11,052 nucleotides of DNA, taken from positions 1-11,052 of the forward strand of contig JAYTKJ010000910.1 in the NCBI GenBank assembly GCA_043730365.1, written 5' to 3'. Below the pieces are notes generated by a model. The model was not told where the DNA came from and did not search any database. It was given only the letters and a program-made list of their open reading frames with translations. Positions 1-6,912 of the stretch are shown piece by piece; the first letter of the stretch is position 1, and every line of letters starts with the position of its first letter. This DNA comes from VFZP01 sp043730365 (GTDB taxonomy: Bacteria; Acidobacteriota; Terriglobia; Bryobacterales; Bryobacteraceae). A program made the position numbers and the translations under genes.

Positions 1-63
1 GTGAAATTCATCCGAGAACGGCTTGACCTATCCCGAACCGAAGGAACCAGCTTGGCGGCATGA
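1..63 (+). CDS. Possible 3' end of a gene entering from the left
   Basis: Frame 1 is open from the first base of the window to a TGA at 61-63 and would encode about 20 residues ending RTEGTSLAA. It runs towards the minus-strand antitoxin gene, whose stop lies 35 bases further on, so the arrangement would be convergent. The peptide is too short to assign to a family. The GTG at base 1 could be either an internal valine or a start codon. The only support is the open frame and the convergent geometry, so this may be chance. Confidence 0.2.
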   Translation: MKFIRERLDLSRTEGTSLAA

Positions 64-98
64 GCCGCCCGCCCTCTGACTTCGGTACTCTCAAGTAC

Positions 99-362
99 TT
101 AATCTCCCGCATTCAGGCTTCGCAGCAATTTTTCTGGCTTGCCGACCTTGACCAAATCCCCTCGCCGTGCGGCTTTCATCGCCGCGACGGTTTCGGCGTT
201 GGGATTGAGCGGCTCGAACGGCAGAGCTTTTTCCGCCGCAACACGCACCAACAGCAGGCGAAATGCATCGGACACGGTCAGCCCAATTTTCTTCAGCGCA
301 GCGGCGGCTTCCCTTTTAGTGCGCCCATCAATACGAGCGCGGACGACAGAATTTTCGGTCAT
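99..362 (-). CDS. RelB/DinJ-family antitoxin, apparently without its toxin
   Basis: An 87-residue protein matching the usual length of DinJ/RelB antitoxins (E. coli DinJ is 86). The N-terminal stretch VRARIDGRTKREA is the ribbon-helix-helix DNA-binding region. It is followed by the family signatures GLTVSDAFRLLL and EKALPFEPLNPN, and the C-terminal third is the flexible toxin-wrapping part. In the family the protein neutralises a YafQ/RelE-type mRNA-cleaving toxin and represses its own promoter. The ATG at 362 is chosen because an AGGAG ribosome site (372-376) sits 9 bases upstream and the family similarity starts there; a longer reading frame upstream has no family likeness. The toxin gene normally follows within a few bases, but the 98 bases downstream to the window edge hold no toxin start that reads like YafQ or RelE. 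It is therefore either orphan or separated from its partner. Confidence 0.85.
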   Translation of the reverse strand: MTENSVVRARIDGRTKREAAAALKKIGLTVSDAFRLLLVRVAAEKALPFEPLNPNAETVAAMKAARRGDLVKVGKPEKLLRSLNAGD

Positions 363-363
363 G

Positions 364-388
364 ATGTGAAGCTCCTCTTGAGCCACAT
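364..388. promoter_or_regulatory. Candidate operator of the antitoxin gene (interrupted inverted repeat)
   Basis: ATGTG-AA-GCTC, then CTCTT, then GAGC-CACAT: nine complementary positions in two blocks, with a two-base insertion in one arm. It covers the ribosome site and lies between the proposed -10 box and the start codon, where RelB-family antitoxins commonly bind to repress themselves. The symmetry is seen in the sequence; the operator role is inferred. Confidence 0.4.
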
Positions 389-392
389 TGTA
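387..392 (-). promoter_or_regulatory. Candidate -10 box for the antitoxin gene
   Basis: On the minus strand the hexamer reads TACAAT, five of six matches to TATAAT. It would place the transcript start about 18 bases before the ATG, giving a short leader holding the AGGAG site. No good -35 box is seen at 16-18 bases upstream (CTGGAC is the nearest), so the call is tentative. Confidence 0.3.
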
Positions 393-800
393 GCCCAACC
401 GCAGGTGAAGGTCCAGCTTGCTGAATTCTCGTAAAGGGGTAAGGTTTGAACCGACGCCCGCGGCCCTGCAAACAGCATACTTGGCGTGTTTCATATGTCT
501 GTTTCAAAATGACGGCCATGAAATACAGCCACGCCCGCAGTTCGACCGAGCCCTGTTCAGTCATGGGCGTCCTTCCTCTGCGTCACACCATACACCTCAA
601 CTAAGGTGGTGCCGGAAAATGAATCGATTGACCTTCGAGTTTCTGAACATCCCCGGCGAATTCCACTTGCAAGAAAGTGAGTGCTGCCAGTTCCAGATCG
701 CGGGCTTCTAAGGACCCGGCGGCAATTACACTGGTTCTCCTTCAAGGGCGGATGGCAGAGCGAACGCCGTCTCTCGAATGGGCTCACGTTCGCACCGGTG
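393..800. other. Region of about 400 bases without a convincing gene
   Basis: Several frames on both strands stay open for 60-100 codons here. None shows a recognisable family, a good ribosome site or a sensible protein composition; the peptides are rich in Arg, Cys, Ser and Pro, as expected from non-coding GC-rich DNA. A short plus-strand frame from an ATG at 619 gives 30 residues (begins MNRLTFEF) with no clear ribosome site. The region probably contains the upstream part of the promoter for the plus-strand operon and the upstream region of the antitoxin gene, and may include gene remnants. Confidence 0.4.
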
Positions 801-817
801 GAATAGCTACCCTATTC
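801..817. promoter_or_regulatory. Perfect inverted repeat before the sugar-acid operon
   Basis: GAATAG-CTACC-CTATTC is a perfect six-base inverted repeat with a five-base spacer, ending three bases before the GGAGG ribosome site of the first gene of the operon. The size and position fit the binding site of a dimeric regulator, and the GntR/FCD protein encoded by the second gene is the obvious candidate. A hairpin in the mRNA leader is the alternative. No database match was possible. Confidence 0.4.
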
Positions 818-833
818 ATAGGAGGACCCCCTC

Positions 834-1199
834 ATGAGAACATCGCATTTCGCTTTGACAATGTTCATCATTCTCGCGGCGCATCAAGACGACGGATCAC
901 CTATCGCTGTGAGGCTGGTGACGACTCTCAATTTCAGCTTTGCCCTAGCCGAGAAAACCACGACGCTCACCGGTGTGATCGTCCAAAAAGACGACGAGTT
1001 CCTGATCGCCGAAACGGAAAACATGAAGCCGCTCGCCGTGCTCCAAGGCGTGGAGTTCGCCACCGAAAACCTCGCCAATTTCGTAGGGCAAACGGTGAAG
1101 GCGCGGGGCACGCTGGTGTCAGCCAAGGACGGCCGCAAAATCCTGCTCGTGAAGACGATGGCCGATATAGAGAAGATCGCACCGCCGCCCATAAGATAA
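834..1199 (+). CDS. Small, probably exported OB-like protein of unknown function
   Basis: A 121-residue protein starting at an ATG eight bases after a strong GGAGG ribosome site (821-825). The N-terminus (RTSHFALTMFIILAA) resembles a short signal peptide or membrane anchor. From about residue 40 it becomes a small beta-rich domain: TLTGVIVQKDDEFLIAET, then VGQTVKARGTLVSAKDGRKI, then LLVKTMADIEKI. The pattern 'G-x-V ... G-x-x-V-x-x-x-G-T-L' is typical of small OB-fold-like periplasmic domains. It leads the operon, 23 bases before the GntR regulator, so it is probably co-transcribed with the sugar-acid genes. No catalytic residues are visible. An internal GTG start (MRLVTTLNFSFALA) would give another signal-like start, but it lacks a ribosome site as good as the ATG's. 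The function is unknown, and the OB-fold reading comes from pattern only. Confidence 0.7.
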   Translation: MRTSHFALTMFIILAAHQDDGSPIAVRLVTTLNFSFALAEKTTTLTGVIVQKDDEFLIAETENMKPLAVLQGVEFATENLANFVGQTVKARGTLVSAKDGRKILLVKTMADIEKIAPPPIR

Positions 1200-1222
1200 A
1201 ATATTTCAGTGAGCCTCCCACC

Positions 1223-1888
1223 ATGGAATTGACCCGCCTCAAGCGCCAACGCGCCACCGATGAGGTGTACGAGGCCCTGCGCCAGAGCATCCTCGGCCAT
1301 TTGTTTGCGCCCGGCCAGCGCTTGCAGGTGGAGGAAATCGCCGTCAAACTCGGCGTCAGTCTCACGCCTGTGCGCCACGCGATTCAGCAGTTGTCCACCG
1401 AAGGGCTAGTCGAAATTCGCCCGCGCAGCGGCACGTTCATCGCCCAACTAACGGCGCGCGATGTGGAGGAAACCTCCGACATCCGCTGCGCACTGGAGTG
1501 CCTGGCCGCGGAGACCGCCGTGCAGCGGGCCACTGATCGAGAGATTGCCGCAATGCGGTCCTTGGTTTCCCGCATTGCCGCTGGCGTCAGCACCGAGCAG
1601 GATCGGAAGAAGCACGAACAGGATAACCTGCGCTTTCATCGCCTGCTGATGGAATACTCAGGCAACCGGCGCCTGGCCGAAATGTACGAGAGCCTGAACG
1701 CGCACTTGCAGATCGCCCGCGTCCACTCGCAGGAAGCGGACTGGGCCGCGCGTCTCGAAGTAGAGAAGCTAGAGCACGAGGCGATTGTCGCTGCTCTCGC
1801 CGCGCGCGATCTGCCTCGCCTGCAGGAGGCGCTGCGCAATCACATCCTGCGCGGCCGTCAAAGTCTGGTAGCCGGATTGGAGCAATAG
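1223..1888 (+). CDS. GntR-family transcriptional regulator, FCD subfamily
   Basis: A 221-residue protein, normal for FadR/FCD regulators. Residues 10-75 form the winged helix-turn-helix: EVYEALRQSILGHLFAPGQ, LQVEEIAVKLGVSLTPVRHA, then the wing GLVEIRPRSGTF. Residues about 80-215 are the all-helical FCD ligand domain. The expected metal-site residues are visible at D134 and H139 (DNLRFH), H185 (EHEAI) and H207 (NHIL). FCD regulators usually bind an organic or sugar acid and release DNA. Its place directly before the lyase, dehydratase and transporter genes (8 bases to the next start) points to local control of this operon, with the inverted repeat at 801-817 as a possible site. The ATG at 1223 is chosen because family similarity begins there; the frame is open far upstream without coding character. 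Confidence 0.93.
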   Translation: MELTRLKRQRATDEVYEALRQSILGHLFAPGQRLQVEEIAVKLGVSLTPVRHAIQQLSTEGLVEIRPRSGTFIAQLTARDVEETSDIRCALECLAAETAVQRATDREIAAMRSLVSRIAAGVSTEQDRKKHEQDNLRFHRLLMEYSGNRRLAEMYESLNAHLQIARVHSQEADWAARLEVEKLEHEAIVAALAARDLPRLQEALRNHILRGRQSLVAGLEQ

Positions 1889-1896
1889 AGACCCGC

Positions 1897-2799
1897 ATGC
1901 TAAAGGGCGTCTTTCCGATTGTCGTTACGCCGTTTCACGACGACGGGGCGATTGACTATGTTTCGCTGGACCGGCTGATCGACCATTTGCTCGCGCAAGG
2001 CGCGCACGGTCTCGGGCTATTCGGCAACGCCAGTGAGGGCTACACGCTGCAGGCCTCTGAGCGCGCCGAGATGCTGAAGCGTATCGCCAAGCGAGTGGAC
2101 GGACGCGTGCCGCTGGTGGTGAGTAGTGGTCACACCGGCACGGACGCGGCAGCGGCGCTGAGCGTGGAGGCGCGCGATCTTGGCGCGGACGCCCTCATGG
2201 TGCTGCCTCCCTACTTCCTCAAGCCCGATGGCGATGGATTGATGTTCTACTTCGAGGCGATCTCGAAGGCCGCCGCCATTCCCATCATGGTGCAGGACGC
2301 GCCGCTGATGACGCAAGTGGCGATGCCGGTGGCGTTGCTGGCTCGCATGGCGCGCGAGATTGAACACTTGCGCAGTGTGAAGGTGGAAGCGCCGCCGACT
2401 GCTTCGAAAGTGAGCGCGCTGGCGGCCGCTCCGGGCGGAGACAAGCTGGCGTTGTTCGGCGGGTTGAACGGCAATTTTCTGATTGAAGAATGCGAACGTG
2501 GCGCAGTGGGCACCATGCCTTCCAGCGACATGACGTGGATGTACGTCAGCGTCATGCGCTCACTCGAATTGGGAAACAAGGCGGAGGCTTGGCGGCTGTT
2601 TTCGATTGCAATGCCGCTGATCCGCTATCAACTCCAGCCGGGCCTTGGTGTGTCGGCGGCCAAGCATAACCTGGTGGCCGAAGGCGTGCTGGCGTCGGCG
2701 CGAGTTCGTCATCCTACTTCCTCCATTGACGCGACAGCCATGCGGGAGCTCGGCGTGTTGCGAGAGCTGGTGGAGCAGGCGCGGACACCGGTCTCATGA
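1897..2799 (+). CDS. Dihydrodipicolinate synthase/N-acetylneuraminate lyase superfamily protein (sugar-acid aldolase or dehydratase)
   Basis: A 300-residue (beta/alpha)8-barrel protein of DapA-superfamily length that aligns with E. coli DapA almost without gaps. It opens with the typical GVFPIVVTPFHDDGAID. The Schiff-base lysine is K162 (SVKVEAPP). Other catalytic positions differ: E. coli Thr44, Tyr107 and Tyr133 correspond here to N44 (FGNASEG), F107 (PPYF) and Q133 (VQDAP). Retaining the lysine points to a pyruvate- or 2-oxo-acid-type Schiff-base enzyme. Loss of the proton relay and the operon context argue against lysine synthesis. The likely role is cleavage or dehydration of the 2-keto-3-deoxy acid made by the next gene's product, in the cytoplasm. 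The start is 8 bases after the GntR stop; a GGAG lies about 12-13 bases upstream. The exact substrate cannot be read from sequence. Confidence 0.9.
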   Translation: MLKGVFPIVVTPFHDDGAIDYVSLDRLIDHLLAQGAHGLGLFGNASEGYTLQASERAEMLKRIAKRVDGRVPLVVSSGHTGTDAAAALSVEARDLGADALMVLPPYFLKPDGDGLMFYFEAISKAAAIPIMVQDAPLMTQVAMPVALLARMAREIEHLRSVKVEAPPTASKVSALAAAPGGDKLALFGGLNGNFLIEECERGAVGTMPSSDMTWMYVSVMRSLELGNKAEAWRLFSIAMPLIRYQLQPGLGVSAAKHNLVAEGVLASARVRHPTSSIDATAMRELGVLRELVEQARTPVS

Positions 2800-3914
2800 A
2801 GATCACGCGGATCGTCGCCACTCCGGTGCGCTTGCCGCGTGACATCGCGACAGCGACTGGCACGGCCGGATCGCCGACGCTACTTGAGCCCGGATCGTCA
2901 GACTATCGTTGGTCCACCGTTTATCCATGTCTCTACTCGGTGAACTTTGAGACGGCGCTGGTGCGCGTGGAAACCGACGGAGGTCTGGTTGGTTGGGGCG
3001 AGGCCCAATCGCCCTTGGCGCCCGAGGTAGCGTGCGCGATCATCGATCGCCTGCTGAAGCCGGTGTTGGTGGGTGAAGAATTTGACGGCTCACCGCTGCG
3101 AATATCGTCGCTGTGGGATCGCATGTACTCCACGATGCGAGTGCGCGGGCAGACCGGCGGCTTCATGATTGACGCGATTGCAGCGCTTGACATCGCGCTG
3201 TGGGATCTGGCGGGCAAAGCGGCGGGCGTGCCGGTGGCGCGCCTCATCGCGGCGTCGCCCAAGTCGAAAATCCCGGCCTACTTGAGCGGCATGCCGGCCG
3301 GCTCAACGGACACGCAGGGATTCTCCAAGGTGAAGATGTTTTTTGACACGCCCACCGAGGCGGAGTTCTTCGCACACATGGATGCGGTGCAAGCTGAGAT
3401 TGCCGTGGACGCGCTGTGGAGACACACGCCGGAATCGGCGCTGGCGTTCGGGCGCGAACTGGATCGGCGCAGTGCGTTGTGGTTTGAAGCACCCCTGCTG
3501 CCTGAAGATGTGGATGCCCACGTTCGGCTGGCGAGCAAGCTCAAGACTCCGGTGGCGATCGGCGAGAGCTACCGCACGCGCCACGAGATGGGGCCGTTTT
3601 TCCGGGGACGCGCGCTTGGCGTGTATCAGCCGGACCTGGGGCGATGCGGAATCACCGAAGGCTTGCGGCTGGCGGCGAATGCCGAATGGTGCAAGATCCC
3701 GGTGGTACCGCACATCAGCATTGCGTTCGGCCCGCAGCTCGCGGCCGCCCTGCAGTTCGCGGCCGCCGTGGGCAACTGCGCGCTGGCCGAGTACAACCCG
3801 CAAGTGCTCAACGTCGCCAATCGATTCCTGGTTGAGCCGATCCGGCTTGACGGCTGCAATTATGTGATCCCCACCGGGCCTGGCCTGGGTATCGAGTTGA
3901 CGCACACCCCATGA
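2796..3914 (+). CDS. Mandelate racemase/muconate lactonizing enzyme-like dehydratase (enolase superfamily)
   Basis: A 372-residue enolase-superfamily protein. The N-terminal capping domain (about 1-130) holds VETDGGLVGWGEAQ. The barrel carries all expected active-site elements: K178-V-K180 on strand 2; metal ligands D205 (VDALW), E231 (WFEAP) and E257 (IGES), each 26 residues apart; and the His-Asp dyad D280 (YQPD) with H306 (VPHIS). This is the mandelate-racemase-subgroup pattern, most of whose characterised members dehydrate aldonic or aldaric acids to 2-keto-3-deoxy acids using Mg2+. The usual D-x-N after the first ligand is D-A-L here. The ATG overlaps the preceding stop as ATGA, so translation is probably coupled. 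With the lyase and the importer it suggests two consecutive steps of sugar-acid breakdown. Substrate identity (for example galactonate, rhamnonate or another aldonate) is not determinable. Confidence 0.92.
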   Translation: MKITRIVATPVRLPRDIATATGTAGSPTLLEPGSSDYRWSTVYPCLYSVNFETALVRVETDGGLVGWGEAQSPLAPEVACAIIDRLLKPVLVGEEFDGSPLRISSLWDRMYSTMRVRGQTGGFMIDAIAALDIALWDLAGKAAGVPVARLIAASPKSKIPAYLSGMPAGSTDTQGFSKVKMFFDTPTEAEFFAHMDAVQAEIAVDALWRHTPESALAFGRELDRRSALWFEAPLLPEDVDAHVRLASKLKTPVAIGESYRTRHEMGPFFRGRALGVYQPDLGRCGITEGLRLAANAEWCKIPVVPHISIAFGPQLAAALQFAAAVGNCALAEYNPQVLNVANRFLVEPIRLDGCNYVIPTGPGLGIELTHTP

Positions 3915-5140
3915 CGCGCTGCCGTTGGGGCGTGGCGGCACTGCTGTTTCTGGCGACGGTGATCAACTATATCGACCGCCAGACGCTCAGTGTCGTTGCG
4001 CCGGTGCTCACGCGCGAACTAGGCATTTCCAACACCGAGTACGCCAACATCCTCACGGCGTTCATGGTCTCCTACACGTTCATGTACGTGATCTCGGGCT
4101 GGCTATGTGATCGCTGGGGCACGCGCATGGCGCTCGGCGTATTCATGGCCTGGTGGTCTGCCGCCAACGCTTTCCATGCCTTTGCCCGCACCGCCTTTGG
4201 GCTCGGTGCTTTTCGCTTCCTGCTCGGGCTCGGCGAATCGGGCAACTTCATGGCAGCCGAGAAAGCGATCTCGGAATGGTTCCCGGCCAAGGAACGCGGC
4301 TTTGCCAACGGGCTGGTGAACTCGGCGGCGGCCACCGGCGCGATCATCTCACCACCGCTGATTGCCTGGATCACGCTGCGCTTCGGCTGGCGCGCCGCCT
4401 TTGTGACCACGGGCCTGCTCGGGTTTGTGTGGCTCGCCGCGTGGCTCACGCTCTACCATTTGCCGCGGGCGCATCCGCATATTTCTGCCGCCGAACGCGA
4501 CTATATTCTCGCGGACCGTGTGGGCGATCCGGCGCGCCCCCGCATTCCTTATTCGCAGTTGCTCAGGATGCCAGCCGTGTGGGGACTGCTGCTCTCGCGT
4601 ATTTTTGCAGACCCCGTCTGGTGGTTCTATCTTTTTTGGTTGCCGAAATATTTGAGCGACGTGCGGCACTTCTCGATGTTGGAAATCGGGCTATTCGCGT
4701 GGATGCCTTATCTGGCCGCCGATCTCGGTTCGCTTTTTGGCGGCTGGTTCTCGGGGCGCTTGATCGCCGGAGGCCGGACGGCTGTGGACGCACGTTGCCG
4801 GGCCATGATTCCGTTCGCACTTTGCATGCCGCTAGGCATCGCGGTCAACTATCTGCCTTCGACGCAGGCGCTGGCCTTGATTTGCCTGGTCACGTTCTCG
4901 CACATGGCTTGGAAGACCAACCTGATGACGATGACCAACGATATCTTTCCGGTGAGCGTGGTAGGGTCCGCGGCGGGCGTCGTTGGACTCGGCAGCGGCT
5001 TGGCCGGCGCCATCTCCACGCCCTTGGTGGGCCGGGTGGTGGACGCGTTCGGTTATCAGGGCGTGTTCTGGGTGATGGGCGTTCTGCACCCTATTGCGAT
5101 GGTGATCGTGTTGGCGCTGGTGCGCCGCCGGCCGAGTTAG
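3911..5140 (+). CDS. MFS transporter, anion:cation symporter family (ExuT/DgoT-like sugar-acid importer)
   Basis: A 409-residue inner-membrane protein with the 12-helix layout of the major facilitator superfamily. Family signatures of the hexuronate/galactonate branch are clear: VINYIDRQTLSVVAP at 18-31, the loop 2-3 motif CDRWGTRMALG at 66-76, and RFLLGLGESGNF with WFPAKERG at 102-130, followed by NSAAATGAIISPPL. Members import hexuronates, galactonate, glucarate and related acids with protons. The start overlaps the dehydratase stop as ATGA, making it the last gene of the operon. It ends 3 bases before the stop of the convergent acyltransferase gene; no hairpin-plus-T terminator is visible in or near that gap. 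The neighbouring enzymes imply a sugar-acid substrate. Confidence 0.92.
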   Translation: MTRCRWGVAALLFLATVINYIDRQTLSVVAPVLTRELGISNTEYANILTAFMVSYTFMYVISGWLCDRWGTRMALGVFMAWWSAANAFHAFARTAFGLGAFRFLLGLGESGNFMAAEKAISEWFPAKERGFANGLVNSAAATGAIISPPLIAWITLRFGWRAAFVTTGLLGFVWLAAWLTLYHLPRAHPHISAAERDYILADRVGDPARPRIPYSQLLRMPAVWGLLLSRIFADPVWWFYLFWLPKYLSDVRHFSMLEIGLFAWMPYLAADLGSLFGGWFSGRLIAGGRTAVDARCRAMIPFALCMPLGIAVNYLPSTQALALICLVTFSHMAWKTNLMTMTNDIFPVSVVGSAAGVVGLGSGLAGAISTPLVGRVVDAFGYQGVFWVMGVLHPIAMVIVLALVRRRPS

Positions 5141-5143
5141 CGA

Positions 5144-6910
5144 TCATCGTTTCGCCACCGCCGCCGGCAGCCACATGCGCGCCGCCATGGGAATTTCATA
5201 GCGATGCAGAATGAGGACGCCGGGCGAACAGGCAAAGACTACCCGTGCCAACACGAACAGCTCACCGTGATCGTCCACCAGCGGCAAGGTGATGCCGAGG
5301 TTCGTTAGATGACTGAAGATCGCGCCGCTGATCACGCCAAGCGAGAGGATCGCGCCGTACACCACCGTCCCGGGAATCAGCAGCAGAATTGACGCAATCA
5401 GTTCCACGACGCCGGTGCCGAGGCGCCCCCACGGCTCGAGGCCGAGCGTTGTGAAAGTGTAGATGGACTCCGGCGCGCCGGTGAATTTGAAATACAGCGT
5501 CTGCAGGAGGATGGCGGCAGCCACGCCGCGCAATAGCCAACTGGCGATGCGAAAAGCTCTACTGGCTTGTTCCGTTCGATCGTCCTTTCCAATACGTGAG
5601 AAACTCGCCGGCTCCCGCTTGCCGAGATAGCGCTCCAGCAACCGGGGCTCGGTATGAGTGAGGTCGACGACCATTAATCCATCGAGCGCGTTGGAAAATT
5701 CCGGGTCCAGGTTGAAGCCCAGGAGTTTGCCGCCCAGTCGAAGATAGTGTCTGAGCAGCACGGGTACGCCTTGGGCGTCGGGCTCGATCTCCGAGACCAG
5801 GCCCGAGAGTTCGTCCATTTCGCGGCAGTAGTGCGCGGACTGGCGCCGGAGGGGCGCGTTCCTCGGCCGCACCAGATCCATCCATTCGGTGAGCGACTCC
5901 CGCTTTTCGAGAAACGCAATCATCAGCTCGCGTGAAACGGCCTGGTATCGATTGCTGATACTGACCGGACCCAGCAACGTTTTGTAACGGGGATGCGCGG
6001 CGACGTAGACGCCGATCGCTTTCCACAAAAGCAGCAGCGGCGCGAAGGCCTTCTGATACTCCAGACGAATGAATGAGCGGCCGAGTTCAATGGCGGGGCC
6101 CAGGCGCTCCAGGAATTCCGGGCCGTAGTGGAACAGCGTGGCCGTGTATAGACTCTCCGGGCCCGCGGTTGTCAACGACAAGCGGTAGGCGCCGGCGATT
6201 TCCCGTTTGCTCGAGTTCCAAACGAAGAGATGGAGGTAGCGCGAGTCGAAGCGGTCAAGATCGGTCGCCCGCCCCGTACCTTCACCGGCCGCGCGGAATG
6301 TGATTTCCCGGAGCCGCCCGATTTCAGCCAACACGTGCCGGATGCGGCTGGCCGGGGCGAGAAAAACTTCGAGGGCGCCCGCGTAGGCCAGTCGACTCTC
6401 TGCACCCAGGGCCGCGACATCCTGCGCGAGCAACTCTGGCTGCACGGCTTCGGCTACAGGCTCTTGATCGGCGCGCCGCCGGCTTCTTCCGAGCAGGGGC
6501 CAGCGGGTGAGCGGCTTGAAACGCCGGCTGTCGGCCCAGAGCGCGGTCCGCCACTTCAGATAGTCAAGCCGTTCCTGGCCGGCTGGCATTTCATGGAGCC
6601 GCGCCGCGTCGATCGGCTTGCCGATTCGCCAACCGGCTTCGCGCGACACAGGAATCACCAAAACCGGCGCCGCGTTGTTCTGCGCGGCCATCCAGGGGTC
6701 CAAATGCTCCAAGCTCCCTTGCGTGAAGTGAACGCCTGGGCGGTGCGCTTTCAGAGCTACGTCGAGTGCCGTCGCCTCGCGTGCGCTGAGCGGACGTGGT
6801 GTTACGACGAGCGCGGAACCCTGACTCGGCAGCCGGCTCAGGTCTGCCTCGCTCAAGAGGGGCAGCGGCCGGAGCCGCTCGACCAGGCCGTGGAAGAATG
6901 ATGCCGTCAT
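5144..6910 (-). CDS. GNAT-type (OlsB/hemolysin-like) N-acyltransferase with degenerate PlsC-like front and fused DoxX-like membrane domain
   Basis: A 588-residue protein in three parts. Residues about 1-135 resemble the PlsC-like half of lysophospholipid acyltransferase/GNAT fusions (LVVTPRP, GKPIDAARLHEM, YLKWRTALW), but the HxxxxD acyltransferase motif is missing. Residues about 170-440 are an Acetyltransf_5/COG3176 domain: RYLHLFVW, AIELGRSFIRLEYQ, LLLLWKAIGVYV, LLGPVSISNRY, GVPVLLRHYLRLGGKLLGF. These enzymes transfer acyl chains from acyl-ACP to amines, as in ornithine-lipid synthesis. Residues about 455-570 form a four-helix DoxX-like domain with YFKFTGAPES, LGLEPWGRLGTGVVELIA and GAIFSHLTNLGI. 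The ATG at 6910 gives a 29-base gap to the upstream gene, with only a weak ribosome site. The frame is open upstream but there it overlaps the Cys/His gene. The last domain could be a read-through fusion, but one open frame spans it. Confidence 0.85.
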   Translation of the reverse strand: MTASFFHGLVERLRPLPLLSEADLSRLPSQGSALVVTPRPLSAREATALDVALKAHRPGVHFTQGSLEHLDPWMAAQNNAAPVLVIPVSREAGWRIGKPIDAARLHEMPAGQERLDYLKWRTALWADSRRFKPLTRWPLLGRSRRRADQEPVAEAVQPELLAQDVAALGAESRLAYAGALEVFLAPASRIRHVLAEIGRLREITFRAAGEGTGRATDLDRFDSRYLHLFVWNSSKREIAGAYRLSLTTAGPESLYTATLFHYGPEFLERLGPAIELGRSFIRLEYQKAFAPLLLLWKAIGVYVAAHPRYKTLLGPVSISNRYQAVSRELMIAFLEKRESLTEWMDLVRPRNAPLRRQSAHYCREMDELSGLVSEIEPDAQGVPVLLRHYLRLGGKLLGFNLDPEFSNALDGLMVVDLTHTEPRLLERYLGKREPASFSRIGKDDRTEQASRAFRIASWLLRGVAAAILLQTLYFKFTGAPESIYTFTTLGLEPWGRLGTGVVELIASILLLIPGTVVYGAILSLGVISGAIFSHLTNLGITLPLVDDHGELFVLARVVFACSPGVLILHRYEIPMAARMWLPAAVAKR

Positions 6911-6912
6911 CG

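Noticed and set aside
85..98. GTACT-CTCA-AGTAC hairpin next to the antitoxin stop as a terminator
   Set aside because: The stem is only five pairs, AT-containing, and there is no T-tract on the downstream side.
430..490. A tRNA 3'-end-like stretch on the minus strand (GTCGGTTCAAACC followed by TTACCCC)
   Set aside because: The T-arm would pair imperfectly, and no matching 5' acceptor strand, D-arm or anticodon stem is found at the right distance.
328..564. A 78-residue minus-strand frame upstream of the antitoxin
   Set aside because: It overlaps the antitoxin start, has no family resemblance and no ribosome site, and its C-terminal half is Arg/Cys/Ser-rich as in non-coding frames.
677..1222. 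A long N-terminal extension of the GntR protein
   Set aside because: The extra 182 residues are Arg-rich and overlap the better-supported 834-1199 gene; GntR similarity begins only at 1223.
4153..5214. A 353-residue plus-strand frame inside the transporter gene
   Set aside because: It is a shadow frame: the transporter frame carries all family motifs, while this one is Arg/Gly/Ala-rich without any.
6230..6901. A 223-residue plus-strand frame opposite the acyltransferase
   Set aside because: It is antisense to a gene with clear domain motifs and has no recognisable family or ribosome site.
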